Source of the DNA: Lysobacter silvisoli
GTDB taxonomy: Bacteria > Pseudomonadota > Gammaproteobacteria > Xanthomonadales > Xanthomonadaceae
Direction of reading: 5' to 3'
Assembly: GCF_003382365.1 (NCBI RefSeq)
Contig: NZ_QTSU01000003.1
Span: 310,001 to 374,000 of the forward strand
Length of the DNA stretch: 64,000 nucleotides
The notes beneath the pieces are model-generated. The model was not told the origin of the DNA. It made no database searches and saw nothing but the letters and a program-made list of their open reading frames with translations. The position numbers and the translations under genes are program-made. Shown here piece after piece: positions 38,373 to 46,366 of the stretch (positions are counted from its first letter, which is position 1; the number at the start of each line of letters is the position of its first letter).

Positions 38373-41180
38373 TCAGCCGCTGAGCTTGCGCCGCAGCTGC
38401 TCGGCGCGAACGCGCTGCACCGCGCCCGGCGGCAGGCCGGCGTCGTAGGCGGCGGTGGCGTGCTCGAGCAGCTCGCGCGCGGACCGGCGTTCGCCGCGCG
38501 CATGGGCGATCTCGGCGGCCATCAGCTGCACGTTGGCGATCATCAGCGGGTCGTAGGCGGGGCTGGCCGCGGCGGCGTCCAACGCCTGCCTGACCCGTTG
38601 CGAGGCCAGGGCCAGGTCGCCGCGTTTGAACGCCAGGTCGGCCTTGAGGGCGAGCAGGCCGGGGACGAAGTTCTTGTGTTCGGCAGGGCCTTTGGCGACC
38701 CGGTCTTCGGCCTCGTCCAGCAGTTGCTGCGCGCGCTCGTAGCGGCGCTCGCGAATCAGTGGGCGGACCATGCGCAGCTGGATGCTGATCAGTTGCTTGG
38801 AATCGGCGTGGTCGCGCGCCAGCGCCATGGCCGCTTCGTAGTCCGGCAGCGCGGCGGCGTCGCGCTTGAGCGTGACCAGGGACATGGCCCGCGCGCTGAG
38901 TGCGCGCATCCGCCACGGTTGCACGTCGGGCTCGTCGCCGTAGCCCTGCAGCCATTGCAGGGCCTGGTCCAGCAGTTCGATCGCGCGCTCGGGCTGGCCC
39001 ATGCTTTCGCCGTACACCGAGGCCAGGTCGATCTGCAGCTTGGCCAGCAGGCGCGGGTCCAGACCCAGGTCGACGCCGATGCGCAGGGCGCGCTCGGAAT
39101 GCTCCACCGCTTCGGGCAGCCGGCCCATCTGGTGGTAGATGCCGCCCAGTTCGTTCTCCATTTCCATGGTGTTGCGGCTGCGCTCGCCGAACGCGGTGCG
39201 GGCGATGCGCAGGCCTTCCTGGACTTCGCGCAGGGCTTGGTCATGGCGCAGCTGGCTGCCGCGCAACTGCCCGGCCAGGCGGTGCAGGATGAGACGGCCG
39301 GGATGATCGGCCGGCCATACCGGCGCGGCCATGGCGCGGGCGCGCAGCAGGTGGCGCTCGGCGCGCGGCAGGTCGCCGACGGCCAGCGCCGGCGAAATCT
39401 CGGCGATGGCCAGCTCCAGGCGCAGTTCCGGCGCCGCTTCGCCGGCGGCGTCCAGCACGGCGGTCGCGCGTTGGATCGCGCGCTCGACTTCCTGATCCTG
39501 GTTGGCTTGTATGGCCGAGGCGATGTACTGCACGTAGGCGCGGCCCAGGGTCGTCGCATCGGCGCCCTGACGCTGGCGCAGCGTCAGCAGTTCGCGATGC
39601 GCGGCCATGGCCTGCTCCGGCCGCTCCATGCCCTGCAGCGCCGAGCCGCGTGCGCCGAGCAAGCGTGCGCGCAACTCGGGGTCATCGGGGTCCAGTTGCG
39701 CCATCGCGGCGGTGGCCGCATCTACGGCGCGCAGGCTGGCCTGGGGGTCGCGGATGGCGTCTTGCACCTCGGCGATGGTCAGCCACGCGATCGCGCGGGT
39801 GCGCGGGTCCTGCCGGGTGTCGGCTTGCAGTTCGTCCGCGGCGCGCGCGAGCAGCGCCGACACGCTCACCGGCGCGCCGCGCACCTCGTCGGGCGCGGTT
39901 TCGGCCAGCACCGACTCCAGGAACTTGCGCGAGGCCTGGGTGTACTGCGTTTCCTGTTCGGCGCGCTCGCGTGCGGCCTGCGCGGTGCGCTCGGCTACCA
40001 CGGCACGCTCGCGCTCGTCGTTCAAACGCCAGACGAAACCGCTGGCCATCAGCACCGCCAGCACGCTGGCGGCGGTGGCCAGGCGATGGCGGCCGATGAA
40101 CTTGCGCAGGCGGTAGACGGTGCCGCCGTGCGCGGCCAGCACGGGCTGGCCGTCGAGGTGGCGCCGCACGTCGTCGGCGAGTGCGGCCACGCTGGGATAG
40201 CGCTCTCCGGGCGCTTCGGCGCAGGCGGTCGACACGATGCGGTCCAGGTCGCCGCGCAGGGTGCGCCGCAGCGCGCCGGCTTCGACGCTAGCGCTGGGTA
40301 CCGGCACCGCAGCATCGCGGCCGCGCAGTTCCGACAGGCGCCGGCCGGTGACCAGGTCGAACAACAGGGCGCCCAGGCCGAACACGTCGGTGGCGGTGGT
40401 CGCGGCCTCGCCACGGCGCTGCTCGGGCGCGCTATAGCCGGGGGTGAAGGCCACGGTCACGGTGCGCGCGGGCCCGTCGTCGGCGTCGATCAGGGTGGCG
40501 ATGCCGAAGTCCAGCAGCACCGGTGCACCGTCGCCGCGCACGATCACGTTGGAGGGCTTGAGATCGCGATGCAGCACCAGCCGCCGGTGCGCATGGTCGA
40601 CCGCCTCGCACAAGCGCAGGAACAGCTGCAGACGCTCGCGCAGGCCGCCGGGCGCCTGCGTCAGATGCTCGTGCAGCGATGCGCCGTCGATGTAGTCCAT
40701 GACCAGATAGGGCTGGCCCTGCTCGCTGGTGCCGCCGTCGATGTGCCGCGCGATCAGCGGATGGTCCAGGCTGGCCAGCAGGCCGCGCTCGCGCGCCATG
40801 CGTCGCTGCGCGGTATCGCCGGAGGGGCCGTGCAGCAGCTTCAAGGCCACTCGCTGCACGCCGTCGCCGGCCGCGCGTTCGGCCAGGTACACCGTGCCCA
40901 TGCCGCCGCTGCCGAGTTCGCGCAGCAGGCGGTAGGCGCCGATGGTCTGCGGCAACGGCGTTTGCGGCGCTGCGGCCATGGCCCGCAGCGCTTCGGCCAT
41001 GCGATCGCGCAAGGGATCGGACGGATCTTGCGTTGCGCAGTGCGCGAGCAACCGCTCCACCGCCGCGCGCACCTGCGGGTCGGGTTCGCTGCGCTGGAGA
41101 AACTCCGAGCGCTGATCGGCGGTCAGGGTCAGCGCCTCCTGGAAGCGCTGTTCGATGCGGGCGTGCTGTTCCGGCGTCAT
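38373..41180 (-). CDS. Ser/Thr protein kinase with TPR-type C-terminal region
   Basis: This is a 935-residue transmembrane kinase. After an N-terminal helical part, a Hanks kinase domain occupies about 82-360: the Gly loop (LGSGGMGTVYLA), the ATP Lys in RVALKLL, the catalytic loop VLHRDLKPSNVIV, DFGIA and the APE-like SAPEQ. One membrane helix lies near 400 (ATAASVLAVLMASGFVW). The rest, about 500 residues, is helical repeats of the TPR kind (ALRIGVDLGLDPRLLAKLQI, LASQRVRQALDAAAAS). Its ATG overlaps the stop of an ECF sigma gene (ATGA). This sigma-kinase pairing is known in Xanthomonadaceae and Acidobacteria, in which the kinase is thought to activate the sigma factor. Confidence 0.92.
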   Translation of the reverse strand: MTPEQHARIEQRFQEALTLTADQRSEFLQRSEPDPQVRAAVERLLAHCATQDPSDPLRDRMAEALRAMAAAPQTPLPQTIGAYRLLRELGSGGMGTVYLAERAAGDGVQRVALKLLHGPSGDTAQRRMARERGLLASLDHPLIARHIDGGTSEQGQPYLVMDYIDGASLHEHLTQAPGGLRERLQLFLRLCEAVDHAHRRLVLHRDLKPSNVIVRGDGAPVLLDFGIATLIDADDGPARTVTVAFTPGYSAPEQRRGEAATTATDVFGLGALLFDLVTGRRLSELRGRDAAVPVPSASVEAGALRRTLRGDLDRIVSTACAEAPGERYPSVAALADDVRRHLDGQPVLAAHGGTVYRLRKFIGRHRLATAASVLAVLMASGFVWRLNDERERAVVAERTAQAARERAEQETQYTQASRKFLESVLAETAPDEVRGAPVSVSALLARAADELQADTRQDPRTRAIAWLTIAEVQDAIRDPQASLRAVDAATAAMAQLDPDDPELRARLLGARGSALQGMERPEQAMAAHRELLTLRQRQGADATTLGRAYVQYIASAIQANQDQEVERAIQRATAVLDAAGEAAPELRLELAIAEISPALAVGDLPRAERHLLRARAMAAPVWPADHPGRLILHRLAGQLRGSQLRHDQALREVQEGLRIARTAFGERSRNTMEMENELGGIYHQMGRLPEAVEHSERALRIGVDLGLDPRLLAKLQIDLASVYGESMGQPERAIELLDQALQWLQGYGDEPDVQPWRMRALSARAMSLVTLKRDAAALPDYEAAMALARDHADSKQLISIQLRMVRPLIRERRYERAQQLLDEAEDRVAKGPAEHKNFVPGLLALKADLAFKRGDLALASQRVRQALDAAAASPAYDPLMIANVQLMAAEIAHARGERRSARELLEHATAAYDAGLPPGAVQRVRAEQLRRKLSG

Positions 41181-41749
41181 CGGGCTAGCTCCTCGCGCAG
41201 CCAGGCTTTGGCGAAGCGCAGGTCGCGCTCCACCGTGCGCACGTTGACCGCCAGCGCGTCGGCGATCTCGTGCTGTTTCAGGCCCACCAGATAGGCCAGC
41301 TCGAGGGTGCGGCACTGGCGCGGATACGGGCCCTCGAACGCGGCCAGCGCCGCTTCCACCTCCAGCCAGCGCTGATCGGGCATCGCGCCGTCCTGGGCCT
41401 GCTCCAGCGCTTCGTCGAAGCGGGTGATGATCGCGCCGCCGCCGCGCTTCTCGGCCTGGCGCTGGCGGATCAGGTCGATCAGGGTGTAGCGGATCGCGGT
41501 GGCGGCGATGCGGAAGAAATGCTGGCGGTTTTGCGCGTCGATGCGGTCGCCGAGCAGGCGCAGCAGCGCTTCGTTGACCAGTTCGGTCGGGTCCACGATC
41601 TGCCGGCCCATCGTCGCCAGGTGGCGCAGCGCGATGCCTTTGAGTTCGCCGTAGACCAAGCGGTACAGCGCGTCGCCGGCATCGCCGTCGCCCGCGCGCG
41701 AGGCCTGCAGCAGGGCGGTGACCTCGCCCTGGGTCTGCGGATCCGTCAT
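41177..41749 (-). CDS. ECF sigma factor of the kinase-linked type
   Basis: This is a 190-residue sigma-70-like factor. The region-2 helices are LYRLVYGELKGIALRHLATM and VDPTELVNEALLRLLGD; region 4 is PRQCRTLELAYLVGLKQHEI, then ADALAVNVRTVERDLRFAKAWL. It matches the ECF subfamily that occurs together with TPR-bearing Ser/Thr kinases rather than with anti-sigma factors, and no anti-sigma gene is present. The start at 41749 (MTDPQTQGE) leaves out a short non-conserved extension. The gene is divergent from the double-glycine peptide cluster, with about 155 bases between. Confidence 0.92.
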   Translation of the reverse strand: MTDPQTQGEVTALLQASRAGDGDAGDALYRLVYGELKGIALRHLATMGRQIVDPTELVNEALLRLLGDRIDAQNRQHFFRIAATAIRYTLIDLIRQRQAEKRGGGAIITRFDEALEQAQDGAMPDQRWLEVEAALAAFEGPYPRQCRTLELAYLVGLKQHEIADALAVNVRTVERDLRFAKAWLREELAR

Positions 41750-41905
41750 CGCGCCCCCGTACCTGTCCTTGGTGGCGGCCAGCATACGCCGGTCGCCCGG
41801 CGCAGTCGCATGCCGATGTCGGGTTTGCGCCCCGGCTTACGAACTAGGGGTCACGGTCCGGCGATCGACGCCGCGCCCGCGATCACCCCCCTAGGAGACA
41901 AGGCG

Positions 41906-42073
41906 ATGCAGGTACTGCAACCGCAACAACGGGCGGCCGTCGGCGGCGGCCGCGGCGTGGACGAACAGGGACGCGACTGCACCGATCCCAGCCACCTGCT
42001 CAAGCCCGTGCCGCGCGACGGCGGCACGCCTGGGCCCACCCCTCCGGCGTCGACGGCGCTGAGCGCGCGCTGA
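41906..42073 (+). CDS. Double-glycine-leader peptide precursor 1
   Basis: This 55-codon gene has a good ribosome site (AGGAG, 8 bases before ATG). The leader MQVLQPQQRAAVGG is 14 residues and ends in a double glycine. It lacks the acidic residue of the sister leaders but keeps the register of hydrophobic residues. The predicted core (GRGVDEQGRDCTDPSHLLKP and 21 further residues) is hydrophilic with one cysteine and a Pro/Gly-rich second half. It is the first of four such genes around a C39-peptidase exporter. No similarity to a known bacteriocin was recognised. It is the least certain of the four, because the leader is the most degenerate. Confidence 0.6.
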   Translation: MQVLQPQQRAAVGGGRGVDEQGRDCTDPSHLLKPVPRDGGTPGPTPPASTALSAR

Positions 42074-42152
42074 CGCCGGATCGGCCGCGGACGCAGGGAC
42101 GCGACCCGGTCATTCCCCGCAAGGAACGCAACCATCCCTACAGGAGTTAGCC

Positions 42153-42302
42153 ATGCACACCTTGGACCAGCAGCAGCTGCAGCAAGTCGCCGGCGGCGGC
42201 GATCAGGACACCGTCCGCATCACCAAGCCGCAGACCCCGCCGCCCACGGACACGATCCGTCTGCCGGAAGTGATCATCATCGACCAGAAGCCGAAGAAGT
42301 AA
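42153..42302 (+). CDS. Double-glycine-leader peptide precursor 2, Pro-rich core
   Basis: This 49-codon gene has the ribosome site CAGGAG. The leader MHTLDQQQLQQVAGG (15 residues) fits the class II leader pattern L-x4-L-x2-V-A-G-G. The predicted 34-residue core begins GDQDTVRITKPQTPPPTDTI and ends with a hydrophobic/basic segment (VIIIDQKPKK). It has no cysteine. The core is clearly related to that of the gene at 46083: both contain DT-x-x-x-KP-x-x-PP followed by DT-I-R. It lies 11 bases ahead of precursor 3. Export and cleavage by the adjacent C39 transporter is inferred. Confidence 0.75.
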   Translation: MHTLDQQQLQQVAGGGDQDTVRITKPQTPPPTDTIRLPEVIIIDQKPKK

Positions 42303-42313
42303 GGGACGCGGCC

Positions 42314-42478
42314 ATGAAGGAACTCGATCGCAAGGACATCGACGCCGTCGCCGGCGGCGTGATCACCGACCCGGCCACCGGCGGTACCTGCACCGAACCG
42401 CGTCCGCCGTTCCCGTACCCGCCCACCCAGCCGCTGCCGTTCCCGCAGCCGCCGACCAAGCCCGGCCCGCTGTACTGA
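42314..42478 (+). CDS. Double-glycine-leader peptide precursor 3, Pro-rich core
   Basis: This is a 54-codon gene. The leader MKELDRKDIDAVAGG (15 residues) matches the double-glycine consensus well, with the acidic/hydrophobic helix typical of substrates of peptidase-containing ABC exporters. The predicted 39-residue core has one cysteine (TGGTCTEP) and a tail in which nearly every second or third residue is proline (PRPPFPYPPTQPLPFPQPP), suggesting a polyproline-II rod. A strong hairpin with a short T run follows 8 bases after the stop and separates this gene from the transporter. The activity is unknown. Confidence 0.78.
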   Translation: MKELDRKDIDAVAGGVITDPATGGTCTEPRPPFPYPPTQPLPFPQPPTKPGPLY

Positions 42479-42486
42479 GCCTGCGC

Positions 42487-42523
42487 GCAACGGGCGGCCT
42501 TCGCGGCCGCCCGTTGCGATTTT
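42487..42523 (+). terminator. Hairpin terminator/attenuator between peptide genes and exporter
   Basis: The perfect 13-bp stem GCAACGGGCGGCC/GGCCGCCCGTTGC with the loop TTCGC is followed by GATTTTC. It should stop most transcripts after the peptide genes and let a fraction read on into the exporter gene 32 bases away. Such attenuation is common where small precursors must outnumber their exporter (inference). Confidence 0.75.
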
Positions 42524-42554
42524 CGTCCGTTGCCCGAATTGCGCAGGCCCTTGC

Positions 42555-44690
42555 GTGAACGCTACGCGCGCCATCGTCCAATCCGAAGCCGCCGAATGCG
42601 GCCTGGCCTGCCTGGCGATGATCGCCGCGCATCACGGCCAGGCGATCGGCCTGCGCGAACTGCGCCGGCGTTACCCCATGTCGCTCAAGGGCGCGCACCT
42701 GGGCCAGCTGATCGATACCGCCGCGCAACTGGGCCTGCAGGGCCGGCCGCTGCGATTGGAACTGGACGAGCTGGAGCAGCTGCGCACGCCCTGCATCCTG
42801 CATTGGGACCTCAATCATTTCGTGGTGCTCACGCGCGTGCGCGGCGAGCGGGTGAGCATGCTCGACCCCGCGGTCGGCGAGCGCCGCCTCAGCCGCGCGG
42901 AAGTCTCGCGCCACTTCACCGGCGTGGCGCTGGAGCTGGCGCCCTGCGAGGGCTTCGAGCGCGCGCCGCCGCCGCCCGCGCTGCCGCTGCGCCAGCTGGT
43001 CGGCCGCGTGCGCGGCTTGTGGCGCTCGCTGGCGCTGCTGTTCGGTTTGTCCGCGGCGCTGCAGGTCTTCGTGCTGGTCGCGCCGTTCTTCATGCAGGGC
43101 GTGATCGATCAGGTGCTGGTCGCCTCCGACCGCGATCTGCTTGCGGTGCTGGGCCTGGCTTTCGCCGCCAGCGTGGTGTTCCAGGCCGCCATCGGTGTGC
43201 TGCGCGGCTGGGCCGTGGTGCACCTGTCCACCGCGTTGGGCCTGCAGTGGAACGGCAACGTGTTCCGCCATCTGCTGCGCCTGCCGATGGGCTTCTTCGG
43301 CAAGCGCCACCTGGGCGACGTCGTTTCGCGCATGGGCTCGGTGCACAGCATCCAGCATGCGCTGTCGACCAGCTTCGTCGAGGCCTTCATCGACGGGCTG
43401 ATGGCCGCGGTCACCCTGGTCATGCTGCTGGTCTACAGCTGGAAGCTCGCCCTGGTCACGCTGTGCGCGGTCGCCGCCTACCTGGCCCTGCGCACCGCGG
43501 CGTTCGCGGCGATGCGCGACGGCACCGAGCGCCAACTGATCGCCGCCGCGCGCCAGCAGAGCTACCTGCTCGAATCGGTGCGCGGCCTGCAGTCGCTGAA
43601 GCTGGCCGGCCGCGAGGCCGCGCGCGAGGCCGGCTACGCCAACCTGATGCACGAGACCAGCAACCGCGAGGTCTGGCTGGCGCGGCTGGGCCTGGGCTTC
43701 AACGGCGTCAACCAGCTGCTGTTCGGCTTCGAGCGCGTGCTGGTGATCTGGCTGGGCGCGGGCATGGCCATGGACAACGTGTTCTCGGTGGGCATGCTGA
43801 TCGCCTACCTCAGCTACAAGGACCAATTTTCCGGTCGCGTGGCCGCGCTGATCGACAAGGGCGTGGAGCTGCGCATGCTGCGCCTGCACGGCGAGCGCCT
43901 GGCCGACATCGTGCTGGAGCCGCCCGAGCGCGAGGCGCCGGCGCGCGCGCAGCGGGCGCTCCCTGCCGATGCGTCGATCGAAGTGCAGGGTCTGAGCTAC
44001 CGCTACGCCGAGGGCGAGCCCTGGGTGTTGCGCGATTGCGCGTTGCGCATCGCCGCCGGCGAGTCGGTGGCCATCGTCGGCGCCTCGGGCTGCGGCAAGA
44101 CCACCCTGGTCAGGCTGATGCTGGGACTGGCCGTACCGCAGGAAGGCGCGGTGCGCGTGGGTGGCCAGGACATCGCCGCGATCGGCCTGCGCGCGTACCG
44201 GGCGATGCTGGGCGTGGTGATGCAGGACGACCAGCTGTTCGCCGGCAGCATCGCCGACAACATCGCGTTCGACGAGGACGCCGATGCCGCGCGCGTGGAA
44301 GAAGCCGCGCGCCTGGCCTGCGTGCACGAGGACATCGCGGCCATGCCGATGGGCTACCACAGCCTGATCGGCGACATGGGCAGCAGCCTGTCCGGCGGCC
44401 AGAAGCAGCGCATCGTGCTGGCGCGCGCGCTGTACCGGCGCCCTGCGATCCTGTTCCTGGACGAAGCCACCAGCCACCTGGACGTGCGCAGCGAGCGCCT
44501 GGTCAACCAGGCCATCGCCGGCCTGGCGCTAACCCGCGTGGTGATCGCGCACCGCCCGGAAACCATCGCCAGCGCCGACCGCGTGCTGGTGATGGACGGC
44601 GGGCGCATCGTCGAGGAGTACCGGCCGCAGGAGCGCGTGCTGGCCTTGGCCGAACGGCGCGAGCCGGCCACCGCGGGAGCGCCGCGATGA
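42555..44690 (+). CDS. Peptidase-containing ABC transporter (C39, RaxB/CvaB-like)
   Basis: This 711-residue exporter starts at GTG. The N-terminal C39 peptidase has Cys15 (EAAECGLACLAMIAAHHG), His88 (HWDLNHFVVL) and Asp104 (SMLDPAVG), so it should cleave after double glycine. The membrane domain runs from about 155 to 440 with six helices. The ATPase domain has Walker A (GASGCGKTTL), the signature LSGGQKQR, Walker B (AILFLDEATSHLD) and the switch His (IAHRPET). The closest families are RaxB and CvaB. Its stop overlaps the ATG of the HlyD gene. The small precursors at 41906, 42153, 42314 and 46083 are its likely cargo; no dedicated TolC gene is near. Confidence 0.93.
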   Translation: MNATRAIVQSEAAECGLACLAMIAAHHGQAIGLRELRRRYPMSLKGAHLGQLIDTAAQLGLQGRPLRLELDELEQLRTPCILHWDLNHFVVLTRVRGERVSMLDPAVGERRLSRAEVSRHFTGVALELAPCEGFERAPPPPALPLRQLVGRVRGLWRSLALLFGLSAALQVFVLVAPFFMQGVIDQVLVASDRDLLAVLGLAFAASVVFQAAIGVLRGWAVVHLSTALGLQWNGNVFRHLLRLPMGFFGKRHLGDVVSRMGSVHSIQHALSTSFVEAFIDGLMAAVTLVMLLVYSWKLALVTLCAVAAYLALRTAAFAAMRDGTERQLIAAARQQSYLLESVRGLQSLKLAGREAAREAGYANLMHETSNREVWLARLGLGFNGVNQLLFGFERVLVIWLGAGMAMDNVFSVGMLIAYLSYKDQFSGRVAALIDKGVELRMLRLHGERLADIVLEPPEREAPARAQRALPADASIEVQGLSYRYAEGEPWVLRDCALRIAAGESVAIVGASGCGKTTLVRLMLGLAVPQEGAVRVGGQDIAAIGLRAYRAMLGVVMQDDQLFAGSIADNIAFDEDADAARVEEAARLACVHEDIAAMPMGYHSLIGDMGSSLSGGQKQRIVLARALYRRPAILFLDEATSHLDVRSERLVNQAIAGLALTRVVIAHRPETIASADRVLVMDGGRIVEEYRPQERVLALAERREPATAGAPR

Positions 44691-45934
44691 GCGCGCCCGG
44701 GCTGTTCCGCGAGGAAGCGCTGCAGGCGCAGCGGGTGAGCTGGCTGGGCACGGTGTCGCTGTCGCAGCCGTTGCGCTTGTGGTCGCTGGCGGTGCTCGCC
44801 GTGGTCGTGGCGGCGGCGATCCTCGCCTTCCTGATCTTGGGCCAGTACACGCGCCGCGCCACCGTCAGCGGCGAGCTGGTGCCGGACCTGGGCCTGTCCA
44901 CGGTGCTGGCGCCGGCCGACGGCGTGCTCGCGCGTTCGTTCCCGCAGGAAGGCGAGCGCGTGGCCGCGGGCGGCGCGCTGGCGCTGGTGCAGATTCCGCG
45001 CGCGACCGCCGCCGGCGCCGACCTGCATGCCGCCGCCGATGCCGGGATCGCCCAGCGTCTGGACGGACTGGATCGTCTGGACGCGGCGCAGGACGCGCAG
45101 GTCCAGGCGCAACGCGCGGGCCTGCTGCGGCAGATCCAGGCCCTGCGCCAGGAACAGGCGCAGACCGCCGCCGAACTGGCCACGCGCGCCGAGCAGGTGC
45201 GGATCGGCCGCGACACCGTCGGCCGCTATCGCGCGGTGGTGGAGCAGCGCTACGCCAGCGAACTGCAGCTGCGCCAGCAGGAACAGGCGCTGCTGGAACT
45301 GGTCGGCCAGCAGCAGGCGATGCAGCGCCAGGCCAGCCAGTCGCAGCGCGCGCTGGCGCAGCTGCAGCAGAGCCTGCTGGAATTGCCGGCGCAGCGCGCG
45401 CAGCAACGCGCCGAGCACCAGCGGCTGATGGCGCAGCTGCGGCAGGAGCGGCTGCAGCAGGACGCCAGCGGCGAATTGCTGGTCAAGGCGCCGGTGCCCG
45501 GCCTGGTCGCCAGCCGCTTGGTCGAACCGGGGCAGGCGGTGAAGGCGGGACAGCCGCTGATGAGTTTGCTGCCCAGCGGTTCGCAGCTGCAGGCGCAGCT
45601 GTGGGTGCCCAGTTCGGCGATCGGCTTCATCGCGCCCGGCGACCGCGTGCTGCTGCGTTACCGCGCGTTTCCGTACCAGAAGTTCGGCCAGCACCGCGGC
45701 CGCGTGCTGCGCGTCTCGCGCAGCGCGGTCGCCGCCGGCGCGGATGCGGCGCAGGGCGAGAACGCCTACCGCGTGGTCGTCGCGCTGGAGCGGCAGTCGA
45801 TCCTGGCCTACGGCCGAGCCGAGGCGCTGCGTCCGGGCATGCGTCTGGACGCGGACATCCTGGGCGAGCGCCGCCGCCTGTACGAATGGTTGCTGGAGCC
45901 GCTGTATTCGGTGCGCGGGCGCATCGGCGCCTGA
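44687..45934 (+). CDS. HlyD-family periplasmic adaptor (RaxA/CvaA-like)
   Basis: This is a 415-residue membrane fusion protein. There is a single N-terminal membrane helix (about 23-45: LWSLAVLAVVVAAAILAFLI), then a lipoyl half-motif (VLAPADGVLARSFPQEGERV), a long coiled-coil hairpin (about 110-260, rich in LRQEQAQ and QQEQALL heptads), the second lipoyl half (LLVKAPVPGLVASRLVEPGQ) and a beta-barrel domain. It joins the inner-membrane exporter to an outer-membrane TolC. It is coupled to the exporter gene by an ATGA overlap. The fourth leader-peptide gene follows after about 150 bases. Confidence 0.92.
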   Translation: MSAPGLFREEALQAQRVSWLGTVSLSQPLRLWSLAVLAVVVAAAILAFLILGQYTRRATVSGELVPDLGLSTVLAPADGVLARSFPQEGERVAAGGALALVQIPRATAAGADLHAAADAGIAQRLDGLDRLDAAQDAQVQAQRAGLLRQIQALRQEQAQTAAELATRAEQVRIGRDTVGRYRAVVEQRYASELQLRQQEQALLELVGQQQAMQRQASQSQRALAQLQQSLLELPAQRAQQRAEHQRLMAQLRQERLQQDASGELLVKAPVPGLVASRLVEPGQAVKAGQPLMSLLPSGSQLQAQLWVPSSAIGFIAPGDRVLLRYRAFPYQKFGQHRGRVLRVSRSAVAAGADAAQGENAYRVVVALERQSILAYGRAEALRPGMRLDADILGERRRLYEWLLEPLYSVRGRIGA

Positions 45935-46082
45935 GCGCGCAAGCGCCGTGTCGGGTTCTTGCTCGCCGCTACGAACTGAATAACGGCCGATGTCGCCGGC
46001 GCGGCCAGCGCCGTGCTCGCGAACCAGGCCGCGTCGCGCAGGGTTGCGCGGCCGCTACCACTCAACGACAAGGATTACACCG

Positions 46083-46262
46083 ATGAAGTCCATCGCCACG
46101 CAGGACCTGCGCCGCATCGCCGGCGGCCAGGGCATCGACACCACCATCCAAAAGCCCAAGCCCCCGGTCGACACCACCATCCGTCCGACGCCGCCGCCGC
46201 CGCTGCCCAACCCGATCCCCGCGCCCCCCGGGCCGGACAAGGAAACCGAAATCCTGAAGTAA
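46083..46262 (+). CDS. Double-glycine-leader peptide precursor 4, Pro-rich core
   Basis: This is a 59-codon gene with AAGGA ahead of the ATG. The leader MKSIATQDLRRIAGG (15 residues) follows the L-x2-I-A-G-G pattern. The predicted 44-residue core has two imperfect units (DTTIQKPKPPV and DTTIRPTPPPP), then a proline-rich run (LPNPIPAPPGPDKE). It has no cysteine. The same DT...KP..PP/DT.IR units occur in precursor 2 at 42153, so these two are paralogues on either side of the exporter genes. It probably has its own promoter in the 148-base gap. Confidence 0.76.
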   Translation: MKSIATQDLRRIAGGQGIDTTIQKPKPPVDTTIRPTPPPPLPNPIPAPPGPDKETEILK

Positions 46263-46366
46263 GCCGCCGCGGGGTCGCCCGAGGTCCGCGCCGCACGTCC
46301 ACGGGCGTGCGGCGCAATGACGTCCGGCCCACGCGGAACGCAGGTTTGCGCGTGCCGGCTGGGATC

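Noticed and set aside
42363-44477. A 704-codon open frame antisense to the ABC exporter
   Set aside because: Its composition (Gln/Ala/Arg/His-rich, no domains) is that of a GC-rich shadow frame; the plus strand encodes a complete exporter.
42530-45934. A single 1134-codon frame suggesting a transporter-HlyD fusion
   Set aside because: The first two thirds are a shadow of the exporter; only from 44687 on does the frame become HlyD, where an ATGA overlap marks the true start.
41906-46262. Orthologue of the RaxX sulfated peptide system
   Set aside because: There is no RaxST-like sulfotransferase gene, no Asp-Tyr site in the cores and several precursors instead of one; only the export logic is shared.
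46293-46315. Hairpin GCCGCACG/CGTGCGGC after the fourth peptide gene as a terminator
   Set aside because: No T tract follows and such GC stems are expected by chance at this base composition.
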